Assembly (NCBI RefSeq): GCF_900099765.1
Contig: NZ_FNDX01000010.1
Span: 1-64,000, forward strand
DNA length: 64,000 bases
DNA from: Paenibacillus typhae
GTDB lineage: Bacteria > Bacillota > Bacilli > Paenibacillales > Paenibacillaceae
Direction: 5' to 3'
Positions within the stretch are counted from its first letter, which is position 1; each line of letters begins with the position of its first letter. The notes beneath the pieces are model-generated. The model did no database searches. It had not been told where the DNA came from and worked only from the letters and a program-made list of their open reading frames with translations. A program made the position numbers and the translations under genes. This document shows, in pieces, positions 1-8,492 of this stretch.

Positions 1-421
1 TAAGCAGCGAGTAGATCATGGCAGGAATGTTTAGCTCCTGCGGCCGACCACGGTGGTTCTTTTTCCGAAGGACGTGCAGGACCGGAGCCAGATCTAAGTG
101 TTCAAAGATTTGGCAGTATTTATTTTCTGGGCGCATCAGGAGCAATTCCTCAAAGGAAAATAGCTCTTCTTGTCGAATTGAATAGATAGGGATTACCTCT
201 TTTCTTTCTCGGGTGTCGGTTTGGTCGCCTATAACTTCGAGAATTTGGGGAGGTACTCCTTTTTCTATGCTCAAAAAATCCAAGCGCAGCAAGGGTTTTG
301 GATTATGAAATTGTCTCCGGAATACACTTATAGTTACTTCAAGCCCATAATCGTGGAGTATAGTTGTACAAAATGCAGTTAATCGATTGAGGTGCTGATT
401 TTGTAGTAAAGGTAAAACAAC
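1..421 (-). CDS. Transposase-like protein, N-terminal part, cut by the window edge
   Basis: On the minus strand the frame is open from a stop at 422-424 to the left edge, about 140 codons. It reads as the start of a DDE-type transposase: a basic stretch (VLRKKNHRGRPQELNIPAMI) after a segment containing LLLMRPENKYCQIFEHLDL resembles the N-terminus of IS4/IS1182-type enzymes. No ATG lies near its beginning; the first in-frame TTG codons are around position 280, so the 5' part may be decayed or may use an unusual start. The catalytic DDE residues would lie outside the window, so family and intactness cannot be settled. This is recognition by eye only. Confidence 0.45.
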
Positions 422-585
422 TCATTCTAACTCGCTTAACGCACTCACATAACTTACCAAATCACCTAATACACTCTACTCAAAAAGTCTAGAAAACCAA
501 ATCTGCTCAATATGCTAATCATACTAAGTTTAAAAAGCTTAAAAACTCAACCAACCAATATCAACCAGCCCTCAACCATCCAAAC
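422..585. other. G-poor spacer without a gene
   Basis: This spacer is strikingly poor in G on the plus strand and rich in short C/A words (ACTCA, CAACCA, CTAA). It separates the transposase-like frame from yitT. It looks like decayed sequence; no promoter or terminator was recognised. Confidence 0.5.
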
Positions 586-1455
586 TCAGCCCTCCCGGAA
601 GCCCTCTCCCATTACATCGTGTACATCGCTGATAATAACGAACGCTGTAGGATCGACGGATTTGACCAGCTGGCTGAGCCGGCGGATCTCCTGGCGGGAT
701 ACGACGCAGTAAACCATGTGCTTTGCCTGCTTGGAATACGCGCCGATGGCCGGAATCAGCGTTACACCCCGCTCCATCTCGGCAGTAATCAGGTCGGCAA
801 TCTGCGGCGCATCATCGCTGATGATGGTGAAGGCTTTGGCGGCGTATGCACCCTCCTGGATAAAGTCTATGACCCGCGATGCGATGAAGACCGCCACAAG
901 GGTGTACAAAATCTTTTCACGGGGTATGTAGAGCAGGGATGCGCCGATAATGATAACATCGACAACGAGGATGATCTGGCCCATGCTCCAGCCAAATTTG
1001 CGTCCCAGGATGCGTGCCACGATATCAACCCCGCCGGTAGTCCCGCCGTAACGGAAAACAATGCCCAGGCCAAGGCCGAGGGTAACGCCTGCATATAATG
1101 AAGCAAGAATAAAATCATGCTCGGTAGTGAACGGGACGAGCCAGCCCTTGTCAATTGCCTGTTCGAACACCCATAGGAAAAAAGTCAGGGAGCCGATGCC
1201 GAGTCCGGTGTAAACAATCTGATTGGAGCCGAGCACTTTCCAGCCCAGCAGGAACAGCGGAAGGTTCAGCAGCAGTGTCGTCAGGAAGATTGGGATGCTG
1301 AAGGCATAATTGAGCAGGATGGTGATCCCGGTTACGCCGCCCTCCATCAGCTGATTGGGCACAATAAAGTACAAAAGCCCGAACGCATAGACCGCTGTTC
1401 CCAGCATAATGGGCACTATGGTTTTACCGATATTCTTTACCTTTAATGAGTTCAT
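586..1455 (-). CDS. YitT family membrane protein
   Basis: A 289-residue integral membrane protein of the YitT family (YitT_membrane plus C-terminal DUF2179 domain); transport function in this family is unproven. About six hydrophobic segments fill residues 10-195, including the typical PNQLMEGGVTGI loop near residue 33 and GGTTGGVDIVAR near 138. The soluble C-terminus carries the DUF2179 pattern (FTIISDD, ERGVTLIPAIGAYSK, HDVMGEGF). ATG at 1455 is preceded by GAGGG six bases upstream. It is transcribed alone, away from the mazG block. Length and architecture match the family, so the assignment is secure though the substrate is unknown. Confidence 0.9.
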   Translation of the reverse strand: MNSLKVKNIGKTIVPIMLGTAVYAFGLLYFIVPNQLMEGGVTGITILLNYAFSIPIFLTTLLLNLPLFLLGWKVLGSNQIVYTGLGIGSLTFFLWVFEQAIDKGWLVPFTTEHDFILASLYAGVTLGLGLGIVFRYGGTTGGVDIVARILGRKFGWSMGQIILVVDVIIIGASLLYIPREKILYTLVAVFIASRVIDFIQEGAYAAKAFTIISDDAPQIADLITAEMERGVTLIPAIGAYSKQAKHMVYCVVSRQEIRRLSQLVKSVDPTAFVIISDVHDVMGEGFREG

Positions 1456-1613
1456 TTAATCCCTCGCCTAAGCCCTTATACGGGCAGAATGTTCTAGTCT
1501 GACTTTCATGAGGTGAAGCATTAAATATAAAAAAGATTTGTCTTCAAAACGTCTTTACGATAACATAGGGGCAAACATAAGGCAAGATCATACAGGGGGC
1601 GCAGCTGCAAATT

Positions 1614-1943
1614 ATGGAAAAAAGTCTAGCCGAGATTCAGCGCGAAGTTGACGCTTATATCTCACAGTTTAAGGAAGGTTACTTTAGTCCGCTGTCCATG
1701 CTGGCCCGGATGTCCGAGGAAGTCGGGGAGCTGGCGCGTGAAGTGAACCATCAGTTTGGTGAAAAGCCCAAAAAAGCCGATGAAGCAGACAACTCTATTG
1801 AACTGGAGCTGGGTGACATTCTGTTCATTACGGTTTGCTTTGCGAATTCACTGGGGATTGATCTGACCGAGGCTCACAATAAAGTGATGCACAAGTTCAA
1901 TACCCGTGACGCCGGCCGCTGGACCCTTAAAAACACCGATTAG
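1614..1943 (+). CDS. MazG-like nucleotide pyrophosphohydrolase (YpjD type)
   Basis: A 109-residue single-domain MazG/all-alpha NTP pyrophosphohydrolase, expected to hydrolyse nucleoside triphosphates to monophosphates and so clean the nucleotide pool. The metal-binding acidic motifs are visible: SEEVGELARE near residue 35 and ELELGDILF near 65. An AGGGGG sits about 14 bases before the ATG. B. subtilis has ypjD immediately before dapB; here a TPR gene separates them. The true substrate is not known for this group. Confidence 0.88.
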   Translation: MEKSLAEIQREVDAYISQFKEGYFSPLSMLARMSEEVGELAREVNHQFGEKPKKADEADNSIELELGDILFITVCFANSLGIDLTEAHNKVMHKFNTRDAGRWTLKNTD

Positions 1944-2002
1944 GCCCTTATATCATATGCTGTACCAAACGAACGGGATTTAGCCGTAAGGATGGTGAGT
2001 AT

Positions 2003-2524
2003 ATGGATCATAACGATTATATCAAGGCCGCATACCGTTCCATTTTGCGCAGCGATTTCGCGCAGGCAATTGAATCTTTTGAGGCTGCAATTTCGGCCAG
2101 TCCGGACGATGCCGAAGTCAGATACCGGTGCTCCATAACCTACGCCCGCAGCGGGATGGTGGAGAAAGCGCTGGAGCATGCGGTCGCTGCGGTGAGGCTC
2201 GATGATACGAAGCCCGAATACCGGCTGCATCTCCAGCATCTGCAGGCGCTTCGGCTTGTGCAGGAGGCCAAACATCTGCTGGAAGATGACGCGGGCGGGA
2301 CATCCAATCCGTATCATCCGGTTACACTTCTTAAAGAAGCAATTACGCTGGACCCCTTATACGGAGACGCCTATGTATGGCTGGCCATTGCGCACAGCCG
2401 GATGAATGAGCATGTACAGGCGATCGCCGCCATGAAAGAGGTTATTGCCCTTCATCCGGATGATACCGGATTGCGCCAGCTGATGAAAGACCTGCAAAGG
2501 TCATTGCAAAAATATATCCATTAA
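2003..2524 (+). CDS. TPR repeat protein
   Basis: A 173-residue protein of tetratricopeptide repeats and no catalytic domain. Helical repeat units are seen near residues 8-42 (AYRSILRSDFAQAIESFEAA), 43-75 and 110-160 (DAYVWLAIAHSRMNEHVQAI). Such proteins scaffold other proteins; no partner can be named. It stands between mazG and dapB, where B. subtilis has no gene, and lies 34 bases before dapB, so the two are probably co-transcribed. A second TPR protein follows panD at 10742. Confidence 0.75.
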   Translation: MDHNDYIKAAYRSILRSDFAQAIESFEAAISASPDDAEVRYRCSITYARSGMVEKALEHAVAAVRLDDTKPEYRLHLQHLQALRLVQEAKHLLEDDAGGTSNPYHPVTLLKEAITLDPLYGDAYVWLAIAHSRMNEHVQAIAAMKEVIALHPDDTGLRQLMKDLQRSLQKYIH

Positions 2525-2558
2525 AGATGGAACCAGTAAAAGCGAGGAGGACTTAAAG

Positions 2559-3362
2559 GTGAGCGACAAGATCAGAGTGATTGTCTCCGGAGCAGGAGGC
2601 AGAATGGGTAAAGAGGTTGTTAAGCTGGTGCTGCAGGATGATGAGCTGGAGCTGGCAGCAGCAGTAGACCGTTCCGCAGTCGAACGTGATGCGGGCCGTA
2701 TGGTGGGGCTGGATGAATGCGGAATAACTGTTACTTCCGATCTGGAAGCTGCCTTAGCAGGGAGCCGCGGAGATGTGATGGTCGATTTTACGATTCCGCA
2801 ATCGGCTTATGCCAACACTTCGCTTGCAATTAAATACGGGGTGCGTCCGGTTATCGGGACAACCGGGTTCACTCCGGAGGAAATTGCCGAGCTGGACAAG
2901 CAATGTCAGGAGCAGGGAATCGGCGGGCTGATTGCCCCGAACTTCTCGATCGGAGCGATTCTGCTGATGAAATTTGCCGCACAGGCATCGAAATATTTCC
3001 CGCATCTGGAAATTATCGAGTATCATGGAGATCAGAAGCTGGATGCTCCTTCAGGTACAGCAATCAAGACGGCAGAGATGATCTCTGAAGCGAGAGAAGA
3101 GCTCCGCCAGGGCCATCCTCACGAGGAGGAACTTATCGAAGGCTCGCGCGGCGGCTATTATAACGGCTTCCGCATTCACAGCGTCCGTCTTCCGGGTGTG
3201 TTTGCCCAGGAGGAGGTTGTGTTCGGCGGCTTCGGGCAGTCGCTCAAAATCCGTCATGATTCGTACGAACGGGCAGGTTATATGCCGGGAGTTAAGCTGG
3301 GAGTCCAGAAGGTAATGGGGTATACCGGACTGATCTACGGCTTCGAGCATTTTATTGAATAG
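2559..3362 (+). CDS. dapB: 4-hydroxy-tetrahydrodipicolinate reductase
   Basis: Reduces 4-hydroxy-tetrahydrodipicolinate to tetrahydrodipicolinate with NAD(P)H in lysine/diaminopimelate synthesis. At 267 residues it is full length. The dinucleotide-binding [10 protein letters not shown] is at residues 10-19, and the catalytic segment [14 protein letters not shown] is near 155-168. Most family members have HH where this one has His156-Gly157; the first histidine, the lysine and the DAPSGT loop are kept. It starts with GTG, eight bases after GAGGAGG. The following genes through cca are tightly packed on the same strand. Confidence 0.96.
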   Translation: MSDKIRVIVSGAGGRMGKEVVKLVLQDDELELAAAVDRSAVERDAGRMVGLDECGITVTSDLEAALAGSRGDVMVDFTIPQSAYANTSLAIKYGVRPVIGTTGFTPEEIAELDKQCQEQGIGGLIAPNFSIGAILLMKFAAQASKYFPHLEIIEYHGDQKLDAPSGTAIKTAEMISEAREELRQGHPHEEELIEGSRGGYYNGFRIHSVRLPGVFAQEEVVFGGFGQSLKIRHDSYERAGYMPGVKLGVQKVMGYTGLIYGFEHFIE

Positions 3363-3379
3363 ACAGGGGAGAAACCAAC

Positions 3380-3802
3380 ATGCTAAAGATTGCCTTTATC
3401 GCACATGACCGCAAAAAAGAAGAAATGGTCAATTTCGTTACCGCCTATGAAAATGTTTTTACCGGGCTGGAGCTGTACTCGACCGGAACAACGGGACAGC
3501 GGATTATGGAAGCCACCAAGCTGAAAATCAACCGGTTCATGTCCGGTCCGCTGGGCGGCGACCAGCAGATCGGCTCTCTGGTAGCGCAGGATGAGCTGGA
3601 TCTGATCATTTTCCTGCGTGATCCGCTGATGGCTCAGCCGCACGAGCCGGACATTACGGCGCTGCTCCGTTTGTGCGATGTGTACGGCATCCCGGTGGCG
3701 ACCAATATCGCAACGGCGGAAATTCTGGTGAAGGCAATCGACCGCGGGGATTTCGGCTGGCGGGAGCTTGTACATAAATACAAACCGGGTGTGGACGAGT
3801 AA
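3380..3802 (+). CDS. mgsA: Methylglyoxal synthase
   Basis: Converts dihydroxyacetone phosphate to methylglyoxal and phosphate, a bypass that relieves sugar-phosphate accumulation. The 140-residue length is typical. Family signatures are HDRKKEEM at residues 9-16, STGTTGQRI around 34-42, [11 protein letters not shown] around 54-64 and [15 protein letters not shown] around 75-90. Its TAA overlaps the bshB1 ATG (TAATG), which implies translational coupling. Pairing with bacillithiol synthesis is conserved in Bacillus and makes sense because the low-molecular-weight thiol is used against methylglyoxal. Confidence 0.96.
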   Translation: MLKIAFIAHDRKKEEMVNFVTAYENVFTGLELYSTGTTGQRIMEATKLKINRFMSGPLGGDQQIGSLVAQDELDLIIFLRDPLMAQPHEPDITALLRLCDVYGIPVATNIATAEILVKAIDRGDFGWRELVHKYKPGVDE

Positions 3803-4512
3803 TGAAGCTGGACATTCTTGTATTCGGGGCGCATGCCGATGATGCCGAGATCGGTATGGCCGGAACCATCGCCAAGCATACGGCTGCGGGTCTGAAGGTA
3901 GGCCTGTGTGACTTGACCGCTGCCGAGATGTCATCGAACGGCACCGTAGAGCGCCGCAAGCAGGAAGCGCAGCAGGCTGCCGATGTGCTGGGTGCTGCTG
4001 TGCGCAGTAATCTCGGGCTGCCTGACCGCGGCCTCTATATGACAGAAGAGCATCTGGCTGCGGTAACCGCAGAAATCCGCCGGTTTGCCCCGGCTGTCGT
4101 ATTCGCACCTTACTGGGAGGACAGGCATCCGGATCATATCGCCTGCAGCAAGCTGGTGGAGGAGGCTGTTTTTAATGCCAAGCTGCGCAAATACATGCCG
4201 GACAAGCCTGCGGTGCCTGCACCGCTGCTGTATTTTTACTTCATCAACGACCTGGGCCGTACCGACCTGATTGTGGATGTAACGGAGCAATATGCTGTGA
4301 AGGAGCAGGCACTGTCCTGCTACCGTTCCCAGTTTGAAAAAGCACCCGGCGAGGATGTGGTATCCACCCCGCTTAATGAGGGATATATTGAACGCGTCCG
4401 CTCACGGGATATGCTTCTTGGCCAGCGCAGGCTCATTCCGTTTGCCGAAGGCTTTGCCACCAGGGTTCCCCATGCTGTTGACCTGTTCCTTAACGGGGGC
4501 AAGACGGAATAA
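3802..4512 (+). CDS. bshB1: N-acetyl-alpha-D-glucosaminyl L-malate deacetylase 1
   Basis: Second step of bacillithiol synthesis: removes acetate from GlcNAc-malate to give GlcN-malate. It is a 236-residue LmbE/PIG-L zinc hydrolase with the metal motif GAHADDAEIG at residues 9-18 and WEDRHPDHIA around 109-118. The start overlaps the mgsA stop by one base. bshA, the preceding pathway step, follows. bshC, which completes the thiol, is not in this window. Confidence 0.94.
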   Translation: MKLDILVFGAHADDAEIGMAGTIAKHTAAGLKVGLCDLTAAEMSSNGTVERRKQEAQQAADVLGAAVRSNLGLPDRGLYMTEEHLAAVTAEIRRFAPAVVFAPYWEDRHPDHIACSKLVEEAVFNAKLRKYMPDKPAVPAPLLYFYFINDLGRTDLIVDVTEQYAVKEQALSCYRSQFEKAPGEDVVSTPLNEGYIERVRSRDMLLGQRRLIPFAEGFATRVPHAVDLFLNGGKTE

Positions 4513-4514
4513 GC

Positions 4515-4543
4515 TTTATTTTGTTGTGTGATGCAACTATAAT
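4515..4543 (+). promoter_or_regulatory. Possible bshA promoter
   Basis: A consensus -10 TATAAT lies at 4538-4543 in the only gap (84 bases) of this gene block. The -35 is weak (TTTATT at 4515-4520, 17-base spacer). It may give bshA and cca extra transcription. Confidence 0.4.
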
Positions 4544-4596
4544 AAATCCATGACATTACTTAAAGTAAGAGAACAGTCTACGAAGGGGACGGAGCT

Positions 4597-5754
4597 ATGA
4601 ACCGGCTAAAAATAGGCATCACCTGTTATCCGTCTCTGGGCGGCTCGGGCGTAGTGGCGACTGAACTGGGCAAGCTTCTGGCGGAAAAAGGCCATGAAGT
4701 CCATTTTATTACACACAGTATCCCGTTCCGGCTTGGAACGTTTCAGAAGAATATATTCTATCATGAGGTTGAGGTTAACGATTATTATGTGTTCCGTTAC
4801 CCCCCTTATGATCTGGCGCTGGCGACCAAAATGGCCCAGGTAGCCAAAATGCAGGGGCTGGATCTGCTTCATGTCCATTATGCGGTACCGCATGCCGTCT
4901 GCGCATTTCTTGCCAAGCAGATGCTCGGCAATGATATGAAGGTCGTTACTACCCTGCACGGCACCGACATCACGGTGCTGGGGCAGGATGAATCACTGAA
5001 GGATCTGATCCGGCTGGGCATTAATGAGAGCGATGCGGTTACCGCCGTTTCAATGGATCTCATTAATGAGACCCGGAAGGTTCTGGATATTACAAGGGAT
5101 ATTGACCTGACTTATAACTTTGTTGACAAGCGGGTCTATTATCCGCGGGATGTAACAGACCTCCGGGGCGATTACGCCGACCCCGATGAGAAAATCCTGA
5201 TGCATATCAGCAATTTCCGCCCGGTGAAACGGGTGGGCGATGTGGTTGATGTTTTTGCCAAGGTGAGCAGGGAGATCAAGGCAAAGCTCCTTTTGGTAGG
5301 GGAAGGTCCGGAGCTGCCGAAGATTCAGGCCAAGATCAACGAAATGGGACTTGAGCACAAGGTGCGCTTCCTCGGCAAGCAGGATGAGATTGCCCAGGTA
5401 ATCTCGCTGGCTGACCTGCTGCTGCTGCCTTCGGAGAAGGAGAGCTTCGGTCTGGTGGCGCTGGAGGCAATGGCCTGCGGCGTTCCGACAATCGGTTCAC
5501 AGGCCGGAGGTATCCCGGAGCTGGTCCAGCACGGCAAGACCGGCTTCCTTGCGCCTATCGGCGACACGTCGGCGATGGCGAAGTACGCAGTGAAGCTGCT
5601 CTCGGATGAAGCGATGGCTGAACAGTTCAGAAAGGCTTGCCTGCTGCGGTCCTGCAATGATTTCAGCAGAGACAGCATTACGAATCAATATGAGGATATT
5701 TATTACCGTGTGCTTGGGCGCAAGGTGCTCGGAATGGATGCCATCCGGGGGTAA
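4597..5754 (+). CDS. bshA: N-acetyl-alpha-D-glucosaminyl L-malate synthase
   Basis: First committed step of bacillithiol synthesis: transfers GlcNAc from UDP-GlcNAc to L-malate. A 385-residue GT4 glycosyltransferase with N-terminal [16 protein letters not shown] (residues 9-24), HVHYAVPHA around 96-104, and the C-terminal donor site [19 protein letters not shown] around 276-295. ATG at 4597 is placed after GGGGACGGAG. It is followed by cca ten bases after its stop. Confidence 0.96.
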   Translation: MNRLKIGITCYPSLGGSGVVATELGKLLAEKGHEVHFITHSIPFRLGTFQKNIFYHEVEVNDYYVFRYPPYDLALATKMAQVAKMQGLDLLHVHYAVPHAVCAFLAKQMLGNDMKVVTTLHGTDITVLGQDESLKDLIRLGINESDAVTAVSMDLINETRKVLDITRDIDLTYNFVDKRVYYPRDVTDLRGDYADPDEKILMHISNFRPVKRVGDVVDVFAKVSREIKAKLLLVGEGPELPKIQAKINEMGLEHKVRFLGKQDEIAQVISLADLLLLPSEKESFGLVALEAMACGVPTIGSQAGGIPELVQHGKTGFLAPIGDTSAMAKYAVKLLSDEAMAEQFRKACLLRSCNDFSRDSITNQYEDIYYRVLGRKVLGMDAIRG

Positions 5755-5764
5755 GGAGAACGCT

Positions 5765-7279
5765 ATGGAATGGACAATGGCACCGGACGGCATGGCGGCA
5801 GCAGCCCGCAAGGTGATTACAGGGCTGCTTGAAAGCGGCCGTGAGGCTTATTTCGTCGGGGGCTGTATCCGCGATGAGCTGCTGGGCCGGCCGGTTCATG
5901 ATATCGACCTGACCACTTCGGCGCTGCCCGAGGAGGTTATGGCCGTCTTTCCGCGCTGTGTCCCGACAGGGCTTGCTCACGGGACGGTTACAGTGCTGCA
6001 AGACGGCTTCAGCTTTGAGGTGACGACTTACCGGACGGAGAGCGGCTATGCCGATCACCGCCGTCCGGAGCATGTCTCTTTTGTAAGCGATGTTAAAGAG
6101 GATCTGCGGCGGCGGGATTTCACCATCAATGCAATCTGCTGCGGACTGGACGGGGAGCTGGTTGATCCGTTTCTGGGCGCGCAGGACTTAAACGCCCGGC
6201 TGATCCGCTGCGTAGGCAGTGCGGAGGAGCGCTTCGACGAGGACGCACTGCGCATGCTGCGCTGTGTGCGGTTCGCGTCGGTGCTGGATTTTGCCGTCGC
6301 CAAGAATACGTGGCGGGGGCTGCTGCGCCAGCGGGACAAGCTGGCGCATATCGCTGTCGAGCGCGTGCGCGCCGAGACGGAGCGCATCGCCCTGGGGCCG
6401 CACCCTGTGCGCGGCCTCGGCCTGCTGGCGCGCAGCGGGCTGCTCGCGCGCGGCAAAGCCCCGTTCCCCTGGACCGGCGAAGATTTGGCGGCAGCTGCCG
6501 CCATGCTGGCCGGGATCGGGGAACTGGACAGCGCCCGCCTGCGGTGGGCGCTGCTCCTCCATGCCCTGGGGCAGTCGGCCGAAGCGGCCGACAAGCTCCT
6601 GCGGGCATGGACGTTCCCGGGGGCGGCGCGCAGCTCCGTCGCCGCCGTGCTCCGCGTCCGCGAGGCGTGGGACGCGGCCCTGGCCTCAGTAGCGCCGGAT
6701 TCTCCCGGCGCTACGGAGCAATTACGGCGGCGCTGGATCGCCGCCGTGCTGTCCATCGGCGCGGAAGCCGCCGATGGGTGGGTGACGCTGCTGGCGGCGC
6801 TGCCGCAGGCCGCCGCAGGCAGTGCAGGCGGCGCGGAGCGGCCTGCACAGGGCGCCGGCATGGCTGCGCCAGCCGGTAGGCCCGTCATTCACGCAGCTGA
6901 CAGCGCAGCGCCAGCGGGCCAGTCCGTCTCACACGCAGCTGACAACGCAGCGCCAGCCGGCCAGCCCGTCTCACATGCAGCTGACAGCGCTGGCCCAGCC
7001 GGCCATGCAGTCTCACACGCTTCTGACAGCGCAGCGCTGATCCGCCAGCATATCCCGCCTGCTACTCTCCGGTCATGGACTGAAGAGATGCCAATCCGCT
7101 CACTTAGCGAGCTGGCAGTTTCCGGCAAGGAGCTGGCCGGTCTGCTTGGGAAGACTCCCGGGCCGTGGCTCGGCGTGCTGCTGAATAAGCTGCTGCTGGC
7201 TGTAGCGGCTGGGGACTGCCCGAATGACCAACAAGTACTGCTTCAGGAAGCAAGAAGGATGGATATAGATGAATCATGA
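5765..7279 (+). CDS. cca: CCA-adding tRNA nucleotidyltransferase with a repeat insert
   Basis: Adds or repairs the 3' CCA of tRNAs. I start it at ATG 5765, seven bases after AAGGAG; an upstream in-frame extension would run into bshA. Class II signatures: GGCIRDELLG near residue 32, metal-binding DIDLTT near 46, RRDFTINA near 114, and ERFDEDALRMLR near 156. At 504 residues it is longer than the usual roughly 400. The excess sits between the body and the tail: residues about 345-424 are Ala/Pro-rich and contain four tandem 14-residue units. The birA start overlaps its 3' end by 11 bases. The catalytic head is intact, so activity is expected. Confidence 0.93.
   Translation: MEWTMAPDGMAAAARKVITGLLESGREAYFVGGCIRDELLGRPVHDIDLTTSALPEEVMAVFPRCVPTGLAHGTVTVLQDGFSFEVTTYRTESGYADHRRPEHVSFVSDVKEDLRRRDFTINAICCGLDGELVDPFLGAQDLNARLIRCVGSAEERFDEDALRMLRCVRFASVLDFAVAKNTWRGLLRQRDKLAHIAVERVRAETERIALGPHPVRGLGLLARSGLLARGKAPFPWTGEDLAAAAAMLAGIGELDSARLRWALLLHALGQSAEAADKLLRAWTFPGAARSSVAAVLRVREAWDAALASVAPDSPGATEQLRRRWIAAVLSIGAEAADGWVTLLAALPQAAAGSAGGAERPAQGAGMAAPAGRPVIHAADSAAPAGQSVSHAADNAAPAGQPVSHAADSAGPAGHAVSHASDSAALIRQHIPPATLRSWTEEMPIRSLSELAVSGKELAGLLGKTPGPWLGVLLNKLLLAVAAGDCPNDQQVLLQEARRMDIDES
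6869..7036 (+). repeat. Four tandem 42-bp units inside cca
   Basis: Four head-to-tail 42-base units encode variants of PAGQPVSHAADSAA. The units stay in frame and differ mostly by substitutions (R/Q/H at position 4, N/S at 12). The run lies in a low-complexity linker just before the C-terminal domain of the enzyme. Confidence 0.95.
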
Positions 7280-8069
7280 TAAGTTGGCTGAACCCGGTCT
7301 TCCGGCACGGGACAGCTTCGTTTCCGGCTGGCAGGACCGCCTGCATCTGCTTGACTCGGTAGTTTCGACTCAGGAGGAAGCGAAGAAGCTTGCTGAGGCA
7401 GGTGCCCCCGAAGGCACAGCCGTCCGGGCTGAGGAACAGACGGGCGGCCGTGGCCGGATGGGCCGGAAGTGGCATTCGCCAAAGGGCAAGGGCATCTGGA
7501 TGAGCATTGTGCTCCGCCCTGACCTGCCGCTTGCCCTGACGCCGCAGCTTACGCTGCTGGCCGGGGTGGCTGTCTGCACAGCCATCCGTGAAGTGACCGG
7601 TGTGCCGGCCGGAATCAAATGGCCGAATGATCTGCTGGCCGGCGGACGCAAAATCTGCGGCATCCTGCTGGAATCCTGCCTCCGGGAAGGCGGCCTGCAC
7701 TATGCTATCGCCGGCATCGGTATTTCCGCCAACCTGACTCCGGAGGACTACCCGGATTACCTGCAGGAGGTCGGCACCTCTCTCCTGATTGAAGGCGGGG
7801 GCATCCCGGTAGACCGTGAACAGCTGACCCGGGCTGTGCTGGCTGAGCTGGAATATCTCTACTGCCTGTATCTGGATCAGGGCTTCCAGCCGGTGAAGGA
7901 GCTCTGGGAATCCATGTCGGTGACGCTTGGACGCCAGATAAGCTTCAGAACAGCCCAGGGCCGCTCTGAAGGCAAGGCAGTGGGACTGGATGAGAACGGC
8001 GGACTGCAGCTGCAGGATGAGGCTGGCAATATCACCAGCATCCTCTCAGGCGAGATAGAAATGATCTGA
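7269..8069 (+). CDS. birA: Biotin--[acetyl-CoA-carboxylase] ligase, without DNA-binding domain
   Basis: Joins biotin to acceptor lysines through biotinyl-AMP. The catalytic domain is complete: STQEEAKKLA near residue 34, GRGRMGRKWHSPKG around 59-72, and KWPNDLL near 117, followed by the SH3-like C-terminal domain. At 266 residues it begins directly with the ligase domain. The roughly 60-residue winged-helix of bifunctional BirA repressors is absent, and the upstream sequence is cca coding, so it is not hidden by a missed start. It should ligate biotin but not bind an operator. A strong terminator follows. Confidence 0.93.
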   Translation: MNHDKLAEPGLPARDSFVSGWQDRLHLLDSVVSTQEEAKKLAEAGAPEGTAVRAEEQTGGRGRMGRKWHSPKGKGIWMSIVLRPDLPLALTPQLTLLAGVAVCTAIREVTGVPAGIKWPNDLLAGGRKICGILLESCLREGGLHYAIAGIGISANLTPEDYPDYLQEVGTSLLIEGGGIPVDREQLTRAVLAELEYLYCLYLDQGFQPVKELWESMSVTLGRQISFRTAQGRSEGKAVGLDENGGLQLQDEAGNITSILSGEIEMI

Positions 8070-8070
8070 T

Positions 8071-8106
8071 ATGACAAGGGTTCCATCCCTTGTCATATTT
8101 TTTTCG
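8071..8106 (+). terminator. Terminator after birA
   Basis: A perfect 10-bp stem (ATGACAAGGG / CCCTTGTCAT) with a six-base loop is followed by TATTTTTTT. It closes the dapB-to-birA transcription unit and isolates the pan genes. Confidence 0.93.
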
Positions 8107-8123
8107 TGTAATTTGGGGCAGGT

Positions 8124-8135
8124 TTTGGTATACTA
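8124..8135 (+). promoter_or_regulatory. Extended -10 promoter for the pan operon
   Basis: TGGTATACT is an extended -10 (TG-N-TATACT, hexamer at 8130-8135 within TTTTGGTATACT). No good -35 is visible, as is common for extended -10 promoters. Transcription would begin near 8142, directly before the structured leader. Confidence 0.6.
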
Positions 8136-8141
8136 TGGACA

Positions 8142-8347
8142 GAGACGGTATCGCCTTGACGCGAACTGTACTCCGGCTAAGCTTTAATAACTGAGTAATT
8201 GCTGTTGGATGTACCTTCATAACTGTACAGGACGGTTACGTTGGATTCTGCTCTGAGCCGTAAGGACCGAGACAGAAGGGACGATCGCGAGTGACTCTTT
8301 TTTGCCCTTCGGACCTATTTAGCCGATTATGCTAAAGGGTTTTTTTG
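8142..8347 (+). ncRNA. Structured leader of panB ending in an intrinsic terminator
   Basis: Between the promoter and panB lie two hairpins and a terminator. Hairpin 1 (8142-8173) pairs GAG/CTC, CGGT/ACTG and CGC/GCG with purine bulges. Hairpin 2 (8233-8269) pairs CGGT/ACCG and TACG/CGTA with an AGG bulge. The terminator stem TTTAGC/GCTAAA (8318-8335) extends to CC/GG and leads into seven T. The tandem bulged hairpins before panB recall the described 'pan' RNA motif of Firmicutes pantothenate operons; I recognise this by position and shape, not by alignment. Confidence 0.65.
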
Positions 8348-8492
8348 TTTGCGCGTTTACGCGTACTTTAAATTATCAGAAGTACAGGCTTTATGACTTA
8401 TCCTTCTGATAATTCTCGCAGAAACGGGTGCCGCCTTTCCTAAAGGACGGCGAAGCCGTTTCTACTTGACTGCGAAAAGGGGAATGGAGAGA

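Noticed and set aside
6055-6888. Minus-strand open frame opposite cca
   Set aside because: Same high-GC shadow effect; the peptide is Ser/Ala/Arg-rich without a domain, and cca is certain.
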